Below, piece by piece: positions 1 through 8,339 of a stretch of 64,000 bases of DNA. A program made the translations under genes and the position numbers. The notes under the pieces are model-generated. The model searched no databases. It was not told the origin of the DNA and saw only the letters and a program-made list of their open reading frames with translations. The DNA lies in NCBI RefSeq assembly GCF_016411825.1, contig NZ_JAEKMH010000001.1, forward strand, positions 434,001 through 498,000, in the 5' to 3' direction. The stretch's first letter is position 1. Every line of letters starts with the position of its first letter. Source of the DNA: Devosia sediminis (GTDB lineage: Bacteria; Pseudomonadota; Alphaproteobacteria; Rhizobiales; Devosiaceae).

Positions 1-283
1 GCGCATCGGGCACGAAGGCGAAGGGAAAGGTCGAGACCCAGTCGTTCCGGTGGCCCTGGTTGCCGGCCATGATGAAGGCGGCGCCCGAACCGATCGAGCA
101 GAAGGCGCCGATGACCAGCCGATCGACGCCCGGCGTCGTCATCAGGTAGCGGGCGCAGTCATCGAAGCCGTGGCCGTGATAATAGCCGGAATAGTAGCTG
201 TAGCGGCCGACCAGGATATTGGGGTTGGTGACCTGGCGGTCGAGCGGAATGCCCAGGAACGGGCTTTCAAAGAAGTTGGACAT
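1..283 (-). CDS. catB: CatB-type xenobiotic (chloramphenicol) acetyltransferase, N-terminal part
   Basis: The gene reads leftwards and leaves the window, so only about 94 N-terminal residues are visible. They match the hexapeptide-repeat xenobiotic acetyltransferase family (CatB/Vat): an N-terminal SPF segment, the [13 protein letters not shown] block, FDDCARYL, an [19 protein letters not shown] block whose final His aligns with the catalytic base, then a DWVSTFPF segment. CatB enzymes use acetyl-CoA to O-acetylate chloramphenicol and fold as trimeric left-handed beta-helices in the cytoplasm. The ATG at 283 gives the family's usual N-terminus. There are no mobile-element genes beside it, so it looks like a resident chromosomal gene. 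Substrate is inferred from family only. Confidence 0.85.
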   Translation of the reverse strand, partial: MSNFFESPFLGIPLDRQVTNPNILVGRYSYYSGYYHGHGFDDCARYLMTTPGVDRLVIGAFCSIGSGAAFIMAGNQGHRNDWVSTFPFAFVPDA

Positions 284-499
284 GTTTGTTCCATGAAGCG
301 GTGCAGCCGCAGAGGCGGCGCAAGAATGCAGAGTGTGGGGAAGACCGGCGGGCGCGCAGCATCATGCGCCGGCGCGCCGGGCCGGTCGGAGGGCGTTCCT
401 TGCGCGGGTCAGGCGCGGGGGAACGCTATGGAGCTGGTTCGGTCTGCAAGCTTCATGGTGTCGCCTCGGTAGCGCAAAGCGTGGCCGGCGTCGAGGGGT

Positions 500-961
500 T
501 CAGTCCTCGGCCATGATGTCTTCGGGCGTCGCGCCATCGGTGACGAAGCTCAGCGTGTAGCTGGCGCCGGACTTGGCGCGCGCCTCGCAGGTGAAGCGGG
601 CCGGCGCGCCTTCATAGGGGTTTTCGTAGATGCAGGTGCCGCGAGCCGGGACCGAGCGCGGATCGCTGCCGGTGACACCGAGCACGACCTGATCGAGCTG
701 GTGGTGGATTTCGTTGTCGATCACCTCGTCGGAGGTGCCCGAAAAGGTGACGATCTGCTCGCCCGCAAAGGCATAGAGCCCGACGCGGCCAATGTCGTAG
801 ATCACCTGCATGACGCTGTCCTTGCAGTCGGCGGAGAGATCGTCGCCATCGACCACGAGGCTTTCGCAGGTGCCGTCCATGGTGATCATGTTGGTGGGCT
901 CGGCCGCCTGCGCCGGCAAGGCGAGGACGAGGACGGGCAGGGCAAGGGCGAGGTTTTTCAT
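500..961 (-). CDS. Hypothetical secreted protein
   Basis: A 153-residue protein of unknown function. The ATG at 961 begins a clear Sec signal peptide (MKNLALALPVLVLALPAQA, cleavage near residue 20) and has a GGTGG ribosome site just upstream; an in-frame GTG at 973 would add four residues. The mature part has four Cys (in CES, DCK, TCI and TCE contexts) that could form two periplasmic disulfides, and ends with a hydrophilic acidic tail. It lies downstream of carB on the same strand, with a GC-rich hairpin between. I do not recognise a domain. Confidence 0.7.
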   Translation of the reverse strand: MKNLALALPVLVLALPAQAAEPTNMITMDGTCESLVVDGDDLSADCKDSVMQVIYDIGRVGLYAFAGEQIVTFSGTSDEVIDNEIHHQLDQVVLGVTGSDPRSVPARGTCIYENPYEGAPARFTCEARAKSGASYTLSFVTDGATPEDIMAED

Positions 962-1021
962 TGGGTCCACCACGGTTTGGCCGGGTGGACACGATGGGCG
1001 AGGCAGGTAGCGCCGTCAATG

Positions 1022-1041
1022 GGGAGGGGCGAACCCCTCCC
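1022..1041 (-). terminator. GC-rich hairpin after carB
   Basis: GGGAGGGG-CGAA-CCCCTCCC is a perfect 8-bp stem with a 4-base loop, placed about 12 bp beyond the carB stop codon. No long T-run follows on the carB strand, so it may be a weak terminator or a 3'-end stabiliser. Confidence 0.5.
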
Positions 1042-1052
1042 GTTCCTGATGA

Positions 1053-4000
1053 TCAGGCCGCAAAATATTCCTGCAGGGCGCGGACCTGCAGGCTACCCTG
1101 CTTGAGGGCGACGATCCCCTCCACCGCGGCGAGGGCGCCGTCGATGGTGGTGTAGTAGGGGATCTTGGCCAGGAGGGCGGTGCGGCGGATATCGCGGCTG
1201 TCGCTGATCGACTTGAGGCCATCGGTGGTGTTGATCACCAGCTGCACGCCGCCATTCTTCATCGAGTCGACGATATGCGGGCGGCCCTCGAGCACCTTGT
1301 TGATCTTGGTGGCCGGGACATTGTTGTCGACGAGATAGCGCTGGGTGCCGCCGGTGGCGAGGATTTCGAAACCGGCTTCGACCAGGTGTCGAGCCATGTC
1401 GACAATGTACTGCTTGTCATCGTCGCGCACCGAGATGAAGGCCTTGCCCGCGGTCGGCACCTTCTGGCCGGCGCCCATCTGCGACTTGGCGAAGGCGATG
1501 GCGAAATCGCGATCGAGGCCGATGACTTCGCCGGTCGATTTCATTTCCGGGCCGAGCACCGTATCGACGCCGGGGAAGCGGTTGAAGGGGAACACGGCTT
1601 CCTTGACGGCGATGTGCTTGAGGGTCTTCTCGGTGAGATTGAAGCTCGCAAGGCTTTCGCCGGCCATGACGCGCGAGGCGATCTTGGCGATGGGCTCGCC
1701 GATGACCTTGGCGACGAAGGGCACGGTGCGCGAGGCGCGCGGGTTCACTTCGATCAGGTAGATCGTGTCGTCCTTATAGGCGAACTGCACGTTCATCAGG
1801 CCACCGACCTTGAGCGCGAAGGCGAGTTCGCGGGTCTGGCGCTTGAGCTCCTCGATGACTTCGGGGGGCAGCGAGCGCGGCGGCAGGGAGCAGGCCGAGT
1901 CGCCCGAATGGATGCCGGCCTCTTCGATATGCTCCATGATGCCGGCGACGAACACGTCCTTGCCATCGCAGAGGGCATCGACGTCGATTTCGATGGCGCC
2001 CGAGAGGTAGGCGTCGAACAGCAGCGGGTTGTCGGACAGCACCGAATTGATCTGGCCGGTCTTGTCGTTGGGGTAGCGCTGGAGAATATCGGGCGGGACG
2101 AGGCCGGTCAGCGTGTCCTGGACATAACGCTCGAATTCATTGGCCGAGTGGACGATGGCCATGGCGCGGCCGCCCAGCACATAGGACGGGCGGATGACCA
2201 GCGGGTAACCGAGGCGCTCGGCGACGAGGCGGGCCTGCTCCAGCGAATAGGCGATGCCGTTCTTGGGCTGGGTCAGCTCGAGCTTGTTGAGAAGCTTGGA
2301 GAAGAGGTCACGATCTTCGGCGAGGTCGATGGCGTCGGGCTGGGTGCCGAGGATCGGCACACCGGCCTTCTGCACGGCTTCGGCGAGGTTGAGCGGGGTC
2401 TGGCCGCCGAACTGCACGATGACGCCGTGGAGCGTGCCGTTCTGCTTTTCGGTCAGCAGGATCTCGATGACGTCTTCCTCGGTCAGCGGCTCGAAATAGA
2501 GGCGGTCGGAAGTGTCGTAATCGGTCGAGACGGTTTCCGGATTGCAGTTGACCATGATGGTCTCGTAGCCGGCATCGGCCAGCGCGAAGGCCGCATGGCA
2601 GCAGCAATAGTCGAACTCGATGCCCTGGCCGATACGGTTGGGGCCACCGCCGAGAATGACGACCTTCTTGCGGTCGGACGGGCGCGCCTCGTCGTCGACC
2701 TTGCCGGCAAACGGGGCTTCATAGGTCGAATACATATAGGCGGTCGGCGAAGCGAATTCGGCCGCCGAGGTGTCGATGCGCTTGTAGGCGGGGCGGACTT
2801 CGAGGCTGTGGCGCAGCTTGCGGACATCGGAGGGCTTGAGGCCGGCGAGCTGGGCGAGGCGGGCGTCGGAAAAGCCCATGGACTTGAGCTTGCGCAGCGT
2901 TGCGGCGTCCTGCGGCAGGCCGAACTCCTTGACCTTGGCTTCGGTGTCGACGATGCCGCGCATCTGCTCGAGGAACCAGGGGTCGATCTTGCAGGCTTCA
3001 AAAATGTCTTCGTTGGAGACGCCGAGGCGCATGGCTTCGGCGACGTGCAGTAGACGCGACGGGGTCGGGGTGCCGAGGGCCTGCTTGATGGCGGCCAGGT
3101 CCTCGCCCTCGCCGATGCCGGGAATGCCGACTTCGTTGAGGCCGGTGAGCCCGGTTTCGAGCGAGCGCAGGGCCTTTTGCAGCGATTCCTGGAAGGTGCG
3201 GCCGATGGCCATGGCTTCGCCGACCGACTTCATCGAGGTGGTCAGGCGATTGTCGGCGCCGGGGAACTTTTCGAAGGCGAAGCGCGGGATCTTGGTGACC
3301 ACATAGTCGATGGTCGGCTCGAACGAGGCCGGGGTGGCGCCGCCGGTAATGTCGTTTTCGAGTTCATCCAGCGTGTAGCCGACGGCAAGGCGCGCCGCGA
3401 CCTTGGCGATGGGGAAACCAGTTGCCTTGGAGGCCAGAGCCGAGGAGCGCGACACGCGCGGGTTCATCTCGATGACGACCATGCGGCCATCGGCCGGATT
3501 GATGCCGAATTGGACGTTGGAGCCGCCGGTTTCGACGCCGATCTCGCGCAAGACAGCCAGCGAGGCGTCGCGCATGATCTGGTATTCCTTGTCGGTCAGC
3601 GTCAAAGCCGGGGCGACGGTGATCGAGTCGCCGGTATGCACGCCCATCGGATCGATATTTTCGATCGAGCAGATGATGATGCAGTTGTCCTTTTTGTCGC
3701 GGACAACTTCCATTTCGTACTCTTTCCAGCCAAGGACGCTCTCTTCGACGAGCACTTCATTGGTGGGCGAGGCGTCGATGCCGCTCTCACAGATGGCGAG
3801 ATATTCCTCGCGGTTATAGGCAATGCCGCCGCCGGTGCCGCCAAGGGTGAAGCTGGGGCGGATGATGGCCGGCAGGCCGATGACCTCAAGCGCCTGGAGG
3901 GCTTCGATGGTGTTGTGGGCGAGCATGGAGCGCGGGGTTTCGAGCCCGATCTTCTTCATGGCGTCGCGGAACAGCTCGCGATCCTCGGCCTTGTCGATGG

Positions 4001-4364
4001 CTTCGGCGGTGGCGCCGATCATCTCGACGTTGAACTTGTCGAGCACACCCATCTTGCGCAGCGACAGCGCGCAGTTGAGCGCCGTCTGGCCGCCCATGGT
4101 GGGGAGCAGCGCGTCGGGGCGCTCCTTCTCGATGATCTTGGCGACCACTTCGGGGGTGATCGGCTCCATATAAGTGGCGTCGGCCAGGTCCGGATCGGTC
4201 ATGATCGTCGCCGGATTGGAGTTCACCAGGATGATCCGGTAGCCCTCTTCCTTGAGCGCCTTGCAGGCCTGGGTGCCGGAATAGTCGAACTCGCAAGCCT
4301 GCCCGATGATGATCGGACCCGCACCGATGATGAGGATCGACTTGATATCGGTACGTTTTGGCAT
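1053..4364 (-). CDS. carB: Carbamoyl-phosphate synthase large subunit
   Basis: A 1103-residue protein making carbamoyl phosphate from bicarbonate, ATP and ammonia delivered by CarA, feeding pyrimidine and arginine synthesis. Two homologous ATP-grasp halves are visible: the first starts with [20 protein letters not shown] and the second, near residue 570, with [19 protein letters not shown]. The C-terminal ~150 residues form the MGS-like allosteric domain. The start was set at the ATG at 4364 because [17 protein letters not shown] is the family N-terminus; the frame stays open for 85 codons upstream but that part is not CarB-like. The partner carA lies 32 kb away (36939-38150) on the same strand, so they are not an operon here. 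Confidence 0.97.
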   Translation of the reverse strand: MPKRTDIKSILIIGAGPIIIGQACEFDYSGTQACKALKEEGYRIILVNSNPATIMTDPDLADATYMEPITPEVVAKIIEKERPDALLPTMGGQTALNCALSLRKMGVLDKFNVEMIGATAEAIDKAEDRELFRDAMKKIGLETPRSMLAHNTIEALQALEVIGLPAIIRPSFTLGGTGGGIAYNREEYLAICESGIDASPTNEVLVEESVLGWKEYEMEVVRDKKDNCIIICSIENIDPMGVHTGDSITVAPALTLTDKEYQIMRDASLAVLREIGVETGGSNVQFGINPADGRMVVIEMNPRVSRSSALASKATGFPIAKVAARLAVGYTLDELENDITGGATPASFEPTIDYVVTKIPRFAFEKFPGADNRLTTSMKSVGEAMAIGRTFQESLQKALRSLETGLTGLNEVGIPGIGEGEDLAAIKQALGTPTPSRLLHVAEAMRLGVSNEDIFEACKIDPWFLEQMRGIVDTEAKVKEFGLPQDAATLRKLKSMGFSDARLAQLAGLKPSDVRKLRHSLEVRPAYKRIDTSAAEFASPTAYMYSTYEAPFAGKVDDEARPSDRKKVVILGGGPNRIGQGIEFDYCCCHAAFALADAGYETIMVNCNPETVSTDYDTSDRLYFEPLTEEDVIEILLTEKQNGTLHGVIVQFGGQTPLNLAEAVQKAGVPILGTQPDAIDLAEDRDLFSKLLNKLELTQPKNGIAYSLEQARLVAERLGYPLVIRPSYVLGGRAMAIVHSANEFERYVQDTLTGLVPPDILQRYPNDKTGQINSVLSDNPLLFDAYLSGAIEIDVDALCDGKDVFVAGIMEHIEEAGIHSGDSACSLPPRSLPPEVIEELKRQTRELAFALKVGGLMNVQFAYKDDTIYLIEVNPRASRTVPFVAKVIGEPIAKIASRVMAGESLASFNLTEKTLKHIAVKEAVFPFNRFPGVDTVLGPEMKSTGEVIGLDRDFAIAFAKSQMGAGQKVPTAGKAFISVRDDDKQYIVDMARHLVEAGFEILATGGTQRYLVDNNVPATKINKVLEGRPHIVDSMKNGGVQLVINTTDGLKSISDSRDIRRTALLAKIPYYTTIDGALAAVEGIVALKQGSLQVRALQEYFAA

Positions 4365-4417
4365 GGCGCTCGCTCTGGCTCTGTCAGGTCTCGACGTGGT
4401 CGCGCGGCCGAACCGAA

Positions 4418-4434
4418 AAAGTGGGAGCCACTTT
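4418..4434 (-). promoter_or_regulatory. Hairpin with T-run in the carB leader
   Basis: On the carB strand, about 54 bases before its ATG, a 7-bp perfect stem AAAGTGG-CTC-CCACTTT runs into further Ts. It has the shape of an intrinsic terminator inside the leader. AAAGTGG/CCACTTT palindromes are also, from memory, a common dispersed unit in Rhizobiales, so it may be just a repeat. An attenuator role is only a possibility. Confidence 0.4.
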
Positions 4435-4638
4435 CTCTGGCAACGCTCCGGTAAGCAGGCGATGAGAATCGCCCGGACGCACCCGTCCGCGCGAAACCCG
4501 CGCTGCAGCTGAGCACTGCGGCACGGGGGAAAAGACCGAACATGGTGGTTAGGTGGGCGGTGTAGCGGAAGAGTCGGCGGAAGGGAAGGGGGCGACGGTC
4601 GATGAAGTCGAGCTTTCACGCGAGGCCCACAAGGTTGC

Positions 4639-4968
4639 CTACAACTCGCCTTGCGCAGGCGGGCAGCGGAACGGCAAGAAGGTGCTGGCCGCCCCTTCGT
4701 TCATCATGACGATTGTCAGCAGTTCCGAGATTTCCCGCTCTTTATCCGATTGAGGGCAGGCCGCTATGGTCTCGGTGCAACCCGAGGCGATGAAGTTCTC
4801 GTTGGTGGCGAGGAAATTGTAGTTGATGTCGTCCGAGCCGATGCTGTCGAGAGCCCTGGTCCAGGCATCCTCGTACAGCGCGCATTTCTGCTTCTGCCAG
4901 TCGGTCGATTCCTGGGCGACGACAGGGAAGGACAGCACGAGGAGGCTGAGTGCTACGGCACGCATCAT
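4639..4968 (-). CDS. Hypothetical small secreted protein
   Basis: 109 residues starting [19 protein letters not shown], a Sec signal peptide, followed by a mature domain with four Cys (KCALY, SGCTE, AACPQ, FRCPP) that probably pair in the periplasm. The start at 4968 overlaps the stop of the upstream gene (4965-5204) in an ATGA arrangement, so the two are translationally coupled. No family recognised. Both genes of the pair are short Cys-containing exported proteins, suggesting one envelope role, but nothing in the sequence names it. Confidence 0.65.
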   Translation of the reverse strand: MMRAVALSLLVLSFPVVAQESTDWQKQKCALYEDAWTRALDSIGSDDINYNFLATNENFIASGCTETIAACPQSDKEREISELLTIVMMNEGAASTFLPFRCPPAQGEL

Positions 4969-5204
4969 TGGTTTTCCCAGGTCGCAGTGCACAGCGACCG
5001 ATCCCCGTTGTCCGGAAGATTTTCAAGACAGTCGCACTGTTTCTCAAAGCGGGCCCGTTCTTCCGCAGTCAGCTTGTCTCGCGAGACCAGCGCTTCGACC
5101 TGCCAACGGCAAAGCTGCGCTTCCACGGCGGAACTGGGCGATTGAGCTGCGCTCGCGGCGGAGGCTGCGAGCAGGGCGAAGAGAAGTGTAATTGTGGCGC
5201 GCAT
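4965..5204 (-). CDS. Hypothetical small secreted protein
   Basis: 79 residues beginning MRATITLLFALLAASAASAA, a typical signal peptide with an A-x-A site near residue 20. The ~59-residue mature part is helical and charged and contains four Cys (LCRW, QCDC, LCTA). Its stop overlaps the start of the next secreted protein (4639-4968) in an ATGA junction. Together they form a two-gene unit transcribed away from the KAP NTPase gene. Function unknown. Confidence 0.65.
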   Translation of the reverse strand: MRATITLLFALLAASAASAAQSPSSAVEAQLCRWQVEALVSRDKLTAEERARFEKQCDCLENLPDNGDRSLCTATWENQ

Positions 5205-5420
5205 GTGAATCCGGTCGACGCTGGATGCGCGTTGATGCGGACAGATTGCGGTGCCGAGATGGCGGTGGCGTATTTAGACGCAAGGCATAGTGGTTTGGCG
5301 GGCGGTGTCACCGAAGATCGCATCAACATCAGGCCCACAGTGAGTGGCGATCAAGACTCGCGAATCTTCCTTGCCTATTAGACAGTAACGGACGGATTGG
5401 AACTTGCTACAGGTCTTATC

Positions 5421-6782
5421 ATGAAAGTTTATCCTACCAATTTAGATATTGGCGATGGCGACGGGTTCGATCCCAGCAAGGACCTGTTCGGTAGCATGAA
5501 GTTGGGCGAAGGTTTAACCAACCTTGTCAGTCGTGTTGAAGCTCCTATGGTCGTTGCGCTCGACGGTGTTTGGGGTTCCGGCAAATCAACGTTCCTAAGA
5601 ATGTGGGCGGGGGAGCTAAGGAAAGCGGAATTCCCCGTAATCGTCTTCGATGCCTTTGAAAATGACTATGTAGACGAAGCTTTTGGAGCGCTTGCGAGGG
5701 AGCTGGTCGCGCTATCCGAGAAGATGACGTCGCTGCCAACGAAAGCTACCGAGTCGCTTAAGGACCGATCGATCGAGCTTGGTGGGTTGCTTCTACGCGG
5801 CGCGGGTCGGATTGCCATCAATGTCGGTGTCCGGGCGGCAACTGCAGGTCTATTGGCGTCCTCCGATCTAGAAATAGCTCAGAAGGATGTTGAGGAGGAG
5901 CTTTCCTCTGTTGCGGAAAAGTACATGGAAAGCCTTTTGGCTAAACCAAACGAGCAAAAAAACACAGTCGAAGCGTTTCGTGGCGAGCTTTCTGAACTTC
6001 CGGTAAAATTTGCAAAGGCAAAAGGCTTCGACAAGGTAAATCCTTTGGTTTTCATTATTGATGAATTGGATCGGTGCAGGCCGATATTTGCTTTATCTGT
6101 TCTGGAAAGGATAAAGCACTTTATGTCGGTGCCTAATGTCCACTTTGTTTTAGGTGTGCACATGGGGCAATTGGAGGCCTCGGTCCGTGCGGTCTATGGT
6201 TCGGATATTGACGCGCAAGCCTATCTCCAGAAATTTGTAAACTTGGGTGTTGCCTTTGTTGATACAACATCAAGACCTGAGTCCCGCAGACTTGCTAGGT
6301 ATGCTGAGTACCTGAAGAAATCTCTTGCCATCCCCCAAGACAACGACAGTCCGCTTGGAGCAGCAAGCCAAGCAATAGTCCGTGTATTAGAGCGCCGAAA
6401 CGGTAGTTTGAGGGCGCTGGAGCGAGCGTTTACGGTGCTCTCGGTGGCGATCGCATTCACCCCGAAAAATCAATTGAGACTTGGTCCGATAATTGGTGGT
6501 CTTATTGTACTAAAAATCTTGGAGCCTAGATTATTTCTAAAAGCGAAGTTTGGAACTTTAGAGTTGGATGAAGTATTGACAGCATTAGAGTTAGCGCCCT
6601 TGGGCAAAAATGCTGATCGTAGTGCAGAGTGGCAGGTTGAATGGTGGACTTATTGCCTATCCAAGGAGCTTCCGGAAGAACTCAAAGGTCACGGTCAAAA
6701 CCTCTACCAGTACCACATTGATGATGATCGTGCCGGTGTGATAGCCTATACGGCCAATGAGATAGTTGATCGCCTGAGTTAG
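5421..6782 (+). CDS. KAP-family P-loop NTPase
   Basis: 453 residues. The Walker A motif is GVWGSGKST (residues 49-57) and Walker B is FIIDELDRCRP (211-221), the signature pair of KAP NTPases, STAND-like ATPases often membrane-associated and frequently found in accessory regions. A hydrophobic, Gly/Ala-rich stretch lies at about 121-148 between the two motifs, where KAP proteins often insert membrane segments. The ATG at 5421 was chosen over a TTG at 5397. The DNA is visibly richer in A and T than both flanks and uses many rare-looking codons (AAA, TTA, ATA), so recent acquisition is likely. It stands alone between the small secreted pair and greA-like gene with no obvious partner. Biochemical role unknown; phage-defence or membrane-complex assembly roles are guesses. 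Confidence 0.85.
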   Translation: MKVYPTNLDIGDGDGFDPSKDLFGSMKLGEGLTNLVSRVEAPMVVALDGVWGSGKSTFLRMWAGELRKAEFPVIVFDAFENDYVDEAFGALARELVALSEKMTSLPTKATESLKDRSIELGGLLLRGAGRIAINVGVRAATAGLLASSDLEIAQKDVEEELSSVAEKYMESLLAKPNEQKNTVEAFRGELSELPVKFAKAKGFDKVNPLVFIIDELDRCRPIFALSVLERIKHFMSVPNVHFVLGVHMGQLEASVRAVYGSDIDAQAYLQKFVNLGVAFVDTTSRPESRRLARYAEYLKKSLAIPQDNDSPLGAASQAIVRVLERRNGSLRALERAFTVLSVAIAFTPKNQLRLGPIIGGLIVLKILEPRLFLKAKFGTLELDEVLTALELAPLGKNADRSAEWQVEWWTYCLSKELPEELKGHGQNLYQYHIDDDRAGVIAYTANEIVDRLS

Positions 6783-6850
6783 CGCAGGAAGGCGTTGACA
6801 CAGTCCCAGCGATGCCTACACGTCACCGGCGGGTCGTCATTTCCGATCTC

Positions 6851-7333
6851 TCACCCAATCCCCACAATCTCCACCTCTGCCTCACCCAGCATCGCCACAT
6901 CCCCCACACCCTTGCCCATCAGCGCCCGCGCCAGGGGTGAGGCGAACGAGATTGTGCCCGCCTTCGGATCGGCTTCGTCTTCTCCGACAATGGTGAAAGT
7001 CTGGGTGCGCCCGTCGTCGCGCTCAAACGTGACGCGGGAGCCGAAGGCGACGGTGTCGGTGGTTTCGGGCGGCGGGACGAGCTGGGCGGTGCGGAGGCGT
7101 TCGGTGAGGTAGCGCAGGTCGCGATATGGGTTGGCGGCCTGGCGGCGGCGTTCGTTGATGTCTTCCACGGTGAGGGCGGTTTCGTAGGCTGCTTTGGCTT
7201 CGGCCAGTTGGCGTTCGAGCAGTGCGAGGCCGTTTGATGTGACGAGGTTCGGACCCTCGGGAACGGGCTTTTCCGGCAGCATGGTTTCGGCGGCCGTCTC
7301 GGCACTGTCTTCCTTGGTAAAGGCTACGCTCAC
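6851..7333 (-). CDS. GreA/GreB-family transcription elongation factor
   Basis: 160 residues with the Gre layout: an N-terminal antiparallel coiled coil (about residues 33-88) and a C-terminal FKBP-like domain with the strand FASPLARALMGKGVGD. Gre factors enter the RNA polymerase secondary channel and stimulate transcript cleavage in backtracked complexes. The coiled-coil tip reads EDINERRR where canonical GreA has DLSENAEY, so the Asp/Glu pair three residues apart is kept but the rest differs. It also has a ~30-residue N-terminal extension. It is therefore probably the divergent second Gre-like factor of Rhizobiales, not the housekeeping GreA. It starts at a GTG (7333) with CAGGA upstream. 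Confidence 0.85.
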   Translation of the reverse strand: MSVAFTKEDSAETAAETMLPEKPVPEGPNLVTSNGLALLERQLAEAKAAYETALTVEDINERRRQAANPYRDLRYLTERLRTAQLVPPPETTDTVAFGSRVTFERDDGRTQTFTIVGEDEADPKAGTISFASPLARALMGKGVGDVAMLGEAEVEIVGIG

Positions 7334-7372
7334 TGAAAAAAATCCTGGTCAGCAATCCATTGTGCGGTCGGG

Positions 7373-7487
7373 CCCCCCACCCGGCCTCCCCCTGAAGAAG
7401 GGGGAGGAGCAGATTTGGGTGTTCGCGGAGATCGAAGCAAGCCCGATCCGTCCCTCCCCCTGTTTCAGGGGGAGGCTGGGTGGGGGT
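7373..7487. repeat. MITE-like palindromic element, copy 1
   Basis: A 115-bp unit bounded by ~21-bp inverted ends: the left end CCCCCCACCCGGCCTCCCCC and the complement of the right end ACCCCCACCCAGCCTCCCCC differ at two places. Each end continues into a CCTCCCCC/GGGGGAGG hairpin. Related units occur at 8340-8473 and 31142-31290. There is no coding frame of note. Confidence 0.7.
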
Positions 7488-7567
7488 TCTTGTACAGAGG
7501 AACGATGGACCACCGGTCGAGCCGGGTGGTGACGGCCGTCATGATACCGGATGCTCCCACCACCGTC

Positions 7568-7590
7568 ATTGCCCGGCTTGACCGGGCAAT
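7568..7590. repeat. Palindrome with CTTGA loop
   Basis: ATTGCCCGG-CTTGA-CCGGGCAAT, a perfect 9-bp stem. The same loop and a related stem recur at 36811-36833. From memory this is a dispersed Rhizobiales palindrome, so I read it as a REP-like unit rather than an operator. Confidence 0.65.
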
Positions 7591-7636
7591 CCATCTCTCA
7601 ACCCACACGATGTTATCACCGCCTCCAAAACAGCCC

Positions 7637-7940
7637 CCATACTCACCGCATCAACCGCCCAAAGATGGAGTTGCAACGATCAACTGCCCGGTGACAGTCG
7701 GGTGGGCTCTGAATCGTTACGGAGCCTGGGTCGGGGGACGGGTTGGGGCAGCAATGTCCTCCCTGGTGAAACCCTTCGCCCTGTCCCGCAGGGCCGATCG
7801 CTCCAGTGGAGCGATTGGAAGGAAGAAGGCCAATGCGAGCTGCGCTCGATTGGCTCATCGGCCGGAAATCCCGATGCCTCGAGGCGCCCCGCGTCTCACT
7901 ACTTAATTACTCGGAGGCGAAGAGCGTCTCGAGGCACCGT
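7637..7940 (+). repeat. Dispersed ~305-bp structured repeat, copy A
   Basis: This stretch matches, in reverse orientation, 30773-31085. The core (about 7662-7875) is nearly identical; the ends are more diverged. Stem-loops kept in both copies include ATCGCTCC-AGT-GGAGCGAT (7797-7815), a CGAGC-TGC-GCTCG stem extended by GCCAAT/ATTGGC (about 7829-7854) and a long-range CCTCGAG/CTCGAGG pairing. Copy A ends 33 bp before the ArsR promoter. Short open frames cross it but are not conserved between copies in a convincing way. With the preceding bases (7334-7636) it explains the gene-free gap. Confidence 0.85.
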
Positions 7941-7972
7941 CAGTTCCCCTCACTCGACCGAATTTGCACGCC

Positions 7973-8020
7973 TTGACATGCAAGTATTTGCTTGCCTATA
8001 AACATGCAAGAAAACACTTG
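7973..8020 (+). promoter_or_regulatory. Promoter and paired operators of the ArsR gene
   Basis: TTGACA (7973-7978), an 18-bp spacer and TATAAA (7997-8002) form a strong sigma-70 promoter. Two CAAG-N6-CTTG inverted repeats lie at 7981-7994 and 8007-8020 inside a 26-bp direct repeat. One sits between -35 and -10, the other over the start region, as expected for steric repression. By family logic they are autoregulatory sites for the ArsR protein encoded at 8033-8338; the assignment is inferred. Confidence 0.75.
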
Positions 8021-8032
8021 CCTGTTGGAGCG

Positions 8033-8338
8033 ATGACCTCGGACGATCTCGACGCGATCTTTAAGGCCCTGGCCGATCCGACGCGGCGGCGGATCGTGGA
8101 TCGGCTCGCCGCGCGGCCAAGGCAGTCGCTGTTCGAGCTGTGCGCGGGGGCGGTGGCCGAGGGGCAGCCAGCGATGTCGCGACAGGCGGTGAGCCAGCAT
8201 CTGGATGTGCTCGAGCGGGCAGGACTTGTGCGGGTGGAATGGTCGGGGCGGACCAAGCTGCATGCGCTGGAACTGGGGCCGCTCAAGGCAGCGCAGGCGG
8301 CGTGGCTTGGGCGGTATCTTGCCGAGGAGGCAGGGTAG
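8033..8338 (+). CDS. ArsR-family winged-helix transcriptional regulator
   Basis: 101 residues. It opens with DDLDAIFKALADPTRRRIVDRLA, the typical ArsR first helix, and has the recognition helix in MSRQAVSQHLDVLERAGLV. No metal-binding Cys pair (ELCVC) is present; a single Cys sits in LFELCAGAV, so this resembles the SdpR/AHSA1-linked non-metal subgroup. The start at 8033 fits the family; upstream in-frame starts would overlap the promoter. Adjacent VOC gene (8558) is the probable target. Twin CAAG-N6-CTTG sites precede the gene, and an identical 14-mer precedes hdeD at 40 kb. Confidence 0.9.
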   Translation: MTSDDLDAIFKALADPTRRRIVDRLAARPRQSLFELCAGAVAEGQPAMSRQAVSQHLDVLERAGLVRVEWSGRTKLHALELGPLKAAQAAWLGRYLAEEAG

Positions 8339-8339
8339 T

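Noticed and set aside
1275-3053. A 592-codon open frame on the plus strand opposite carB
   Set aside because: It is fully antisense to a conserved essential gene, its product is a monotonous Asp/Gly/Val/Ala composition caused by GC-rich codon bias, and it has no ribosome site.
5397-5420. TTG at 5397 as the start of the KAP NTPase
   Set aside because: The ATG at 5421 gives a more normal N-terminus and there is no clear ribosome site before the TTG.
7964-8032. Earlier start for the ArsR protein
   Set aside because: It would place the promoter and operators inside the coding sequence and add a non-family leader.
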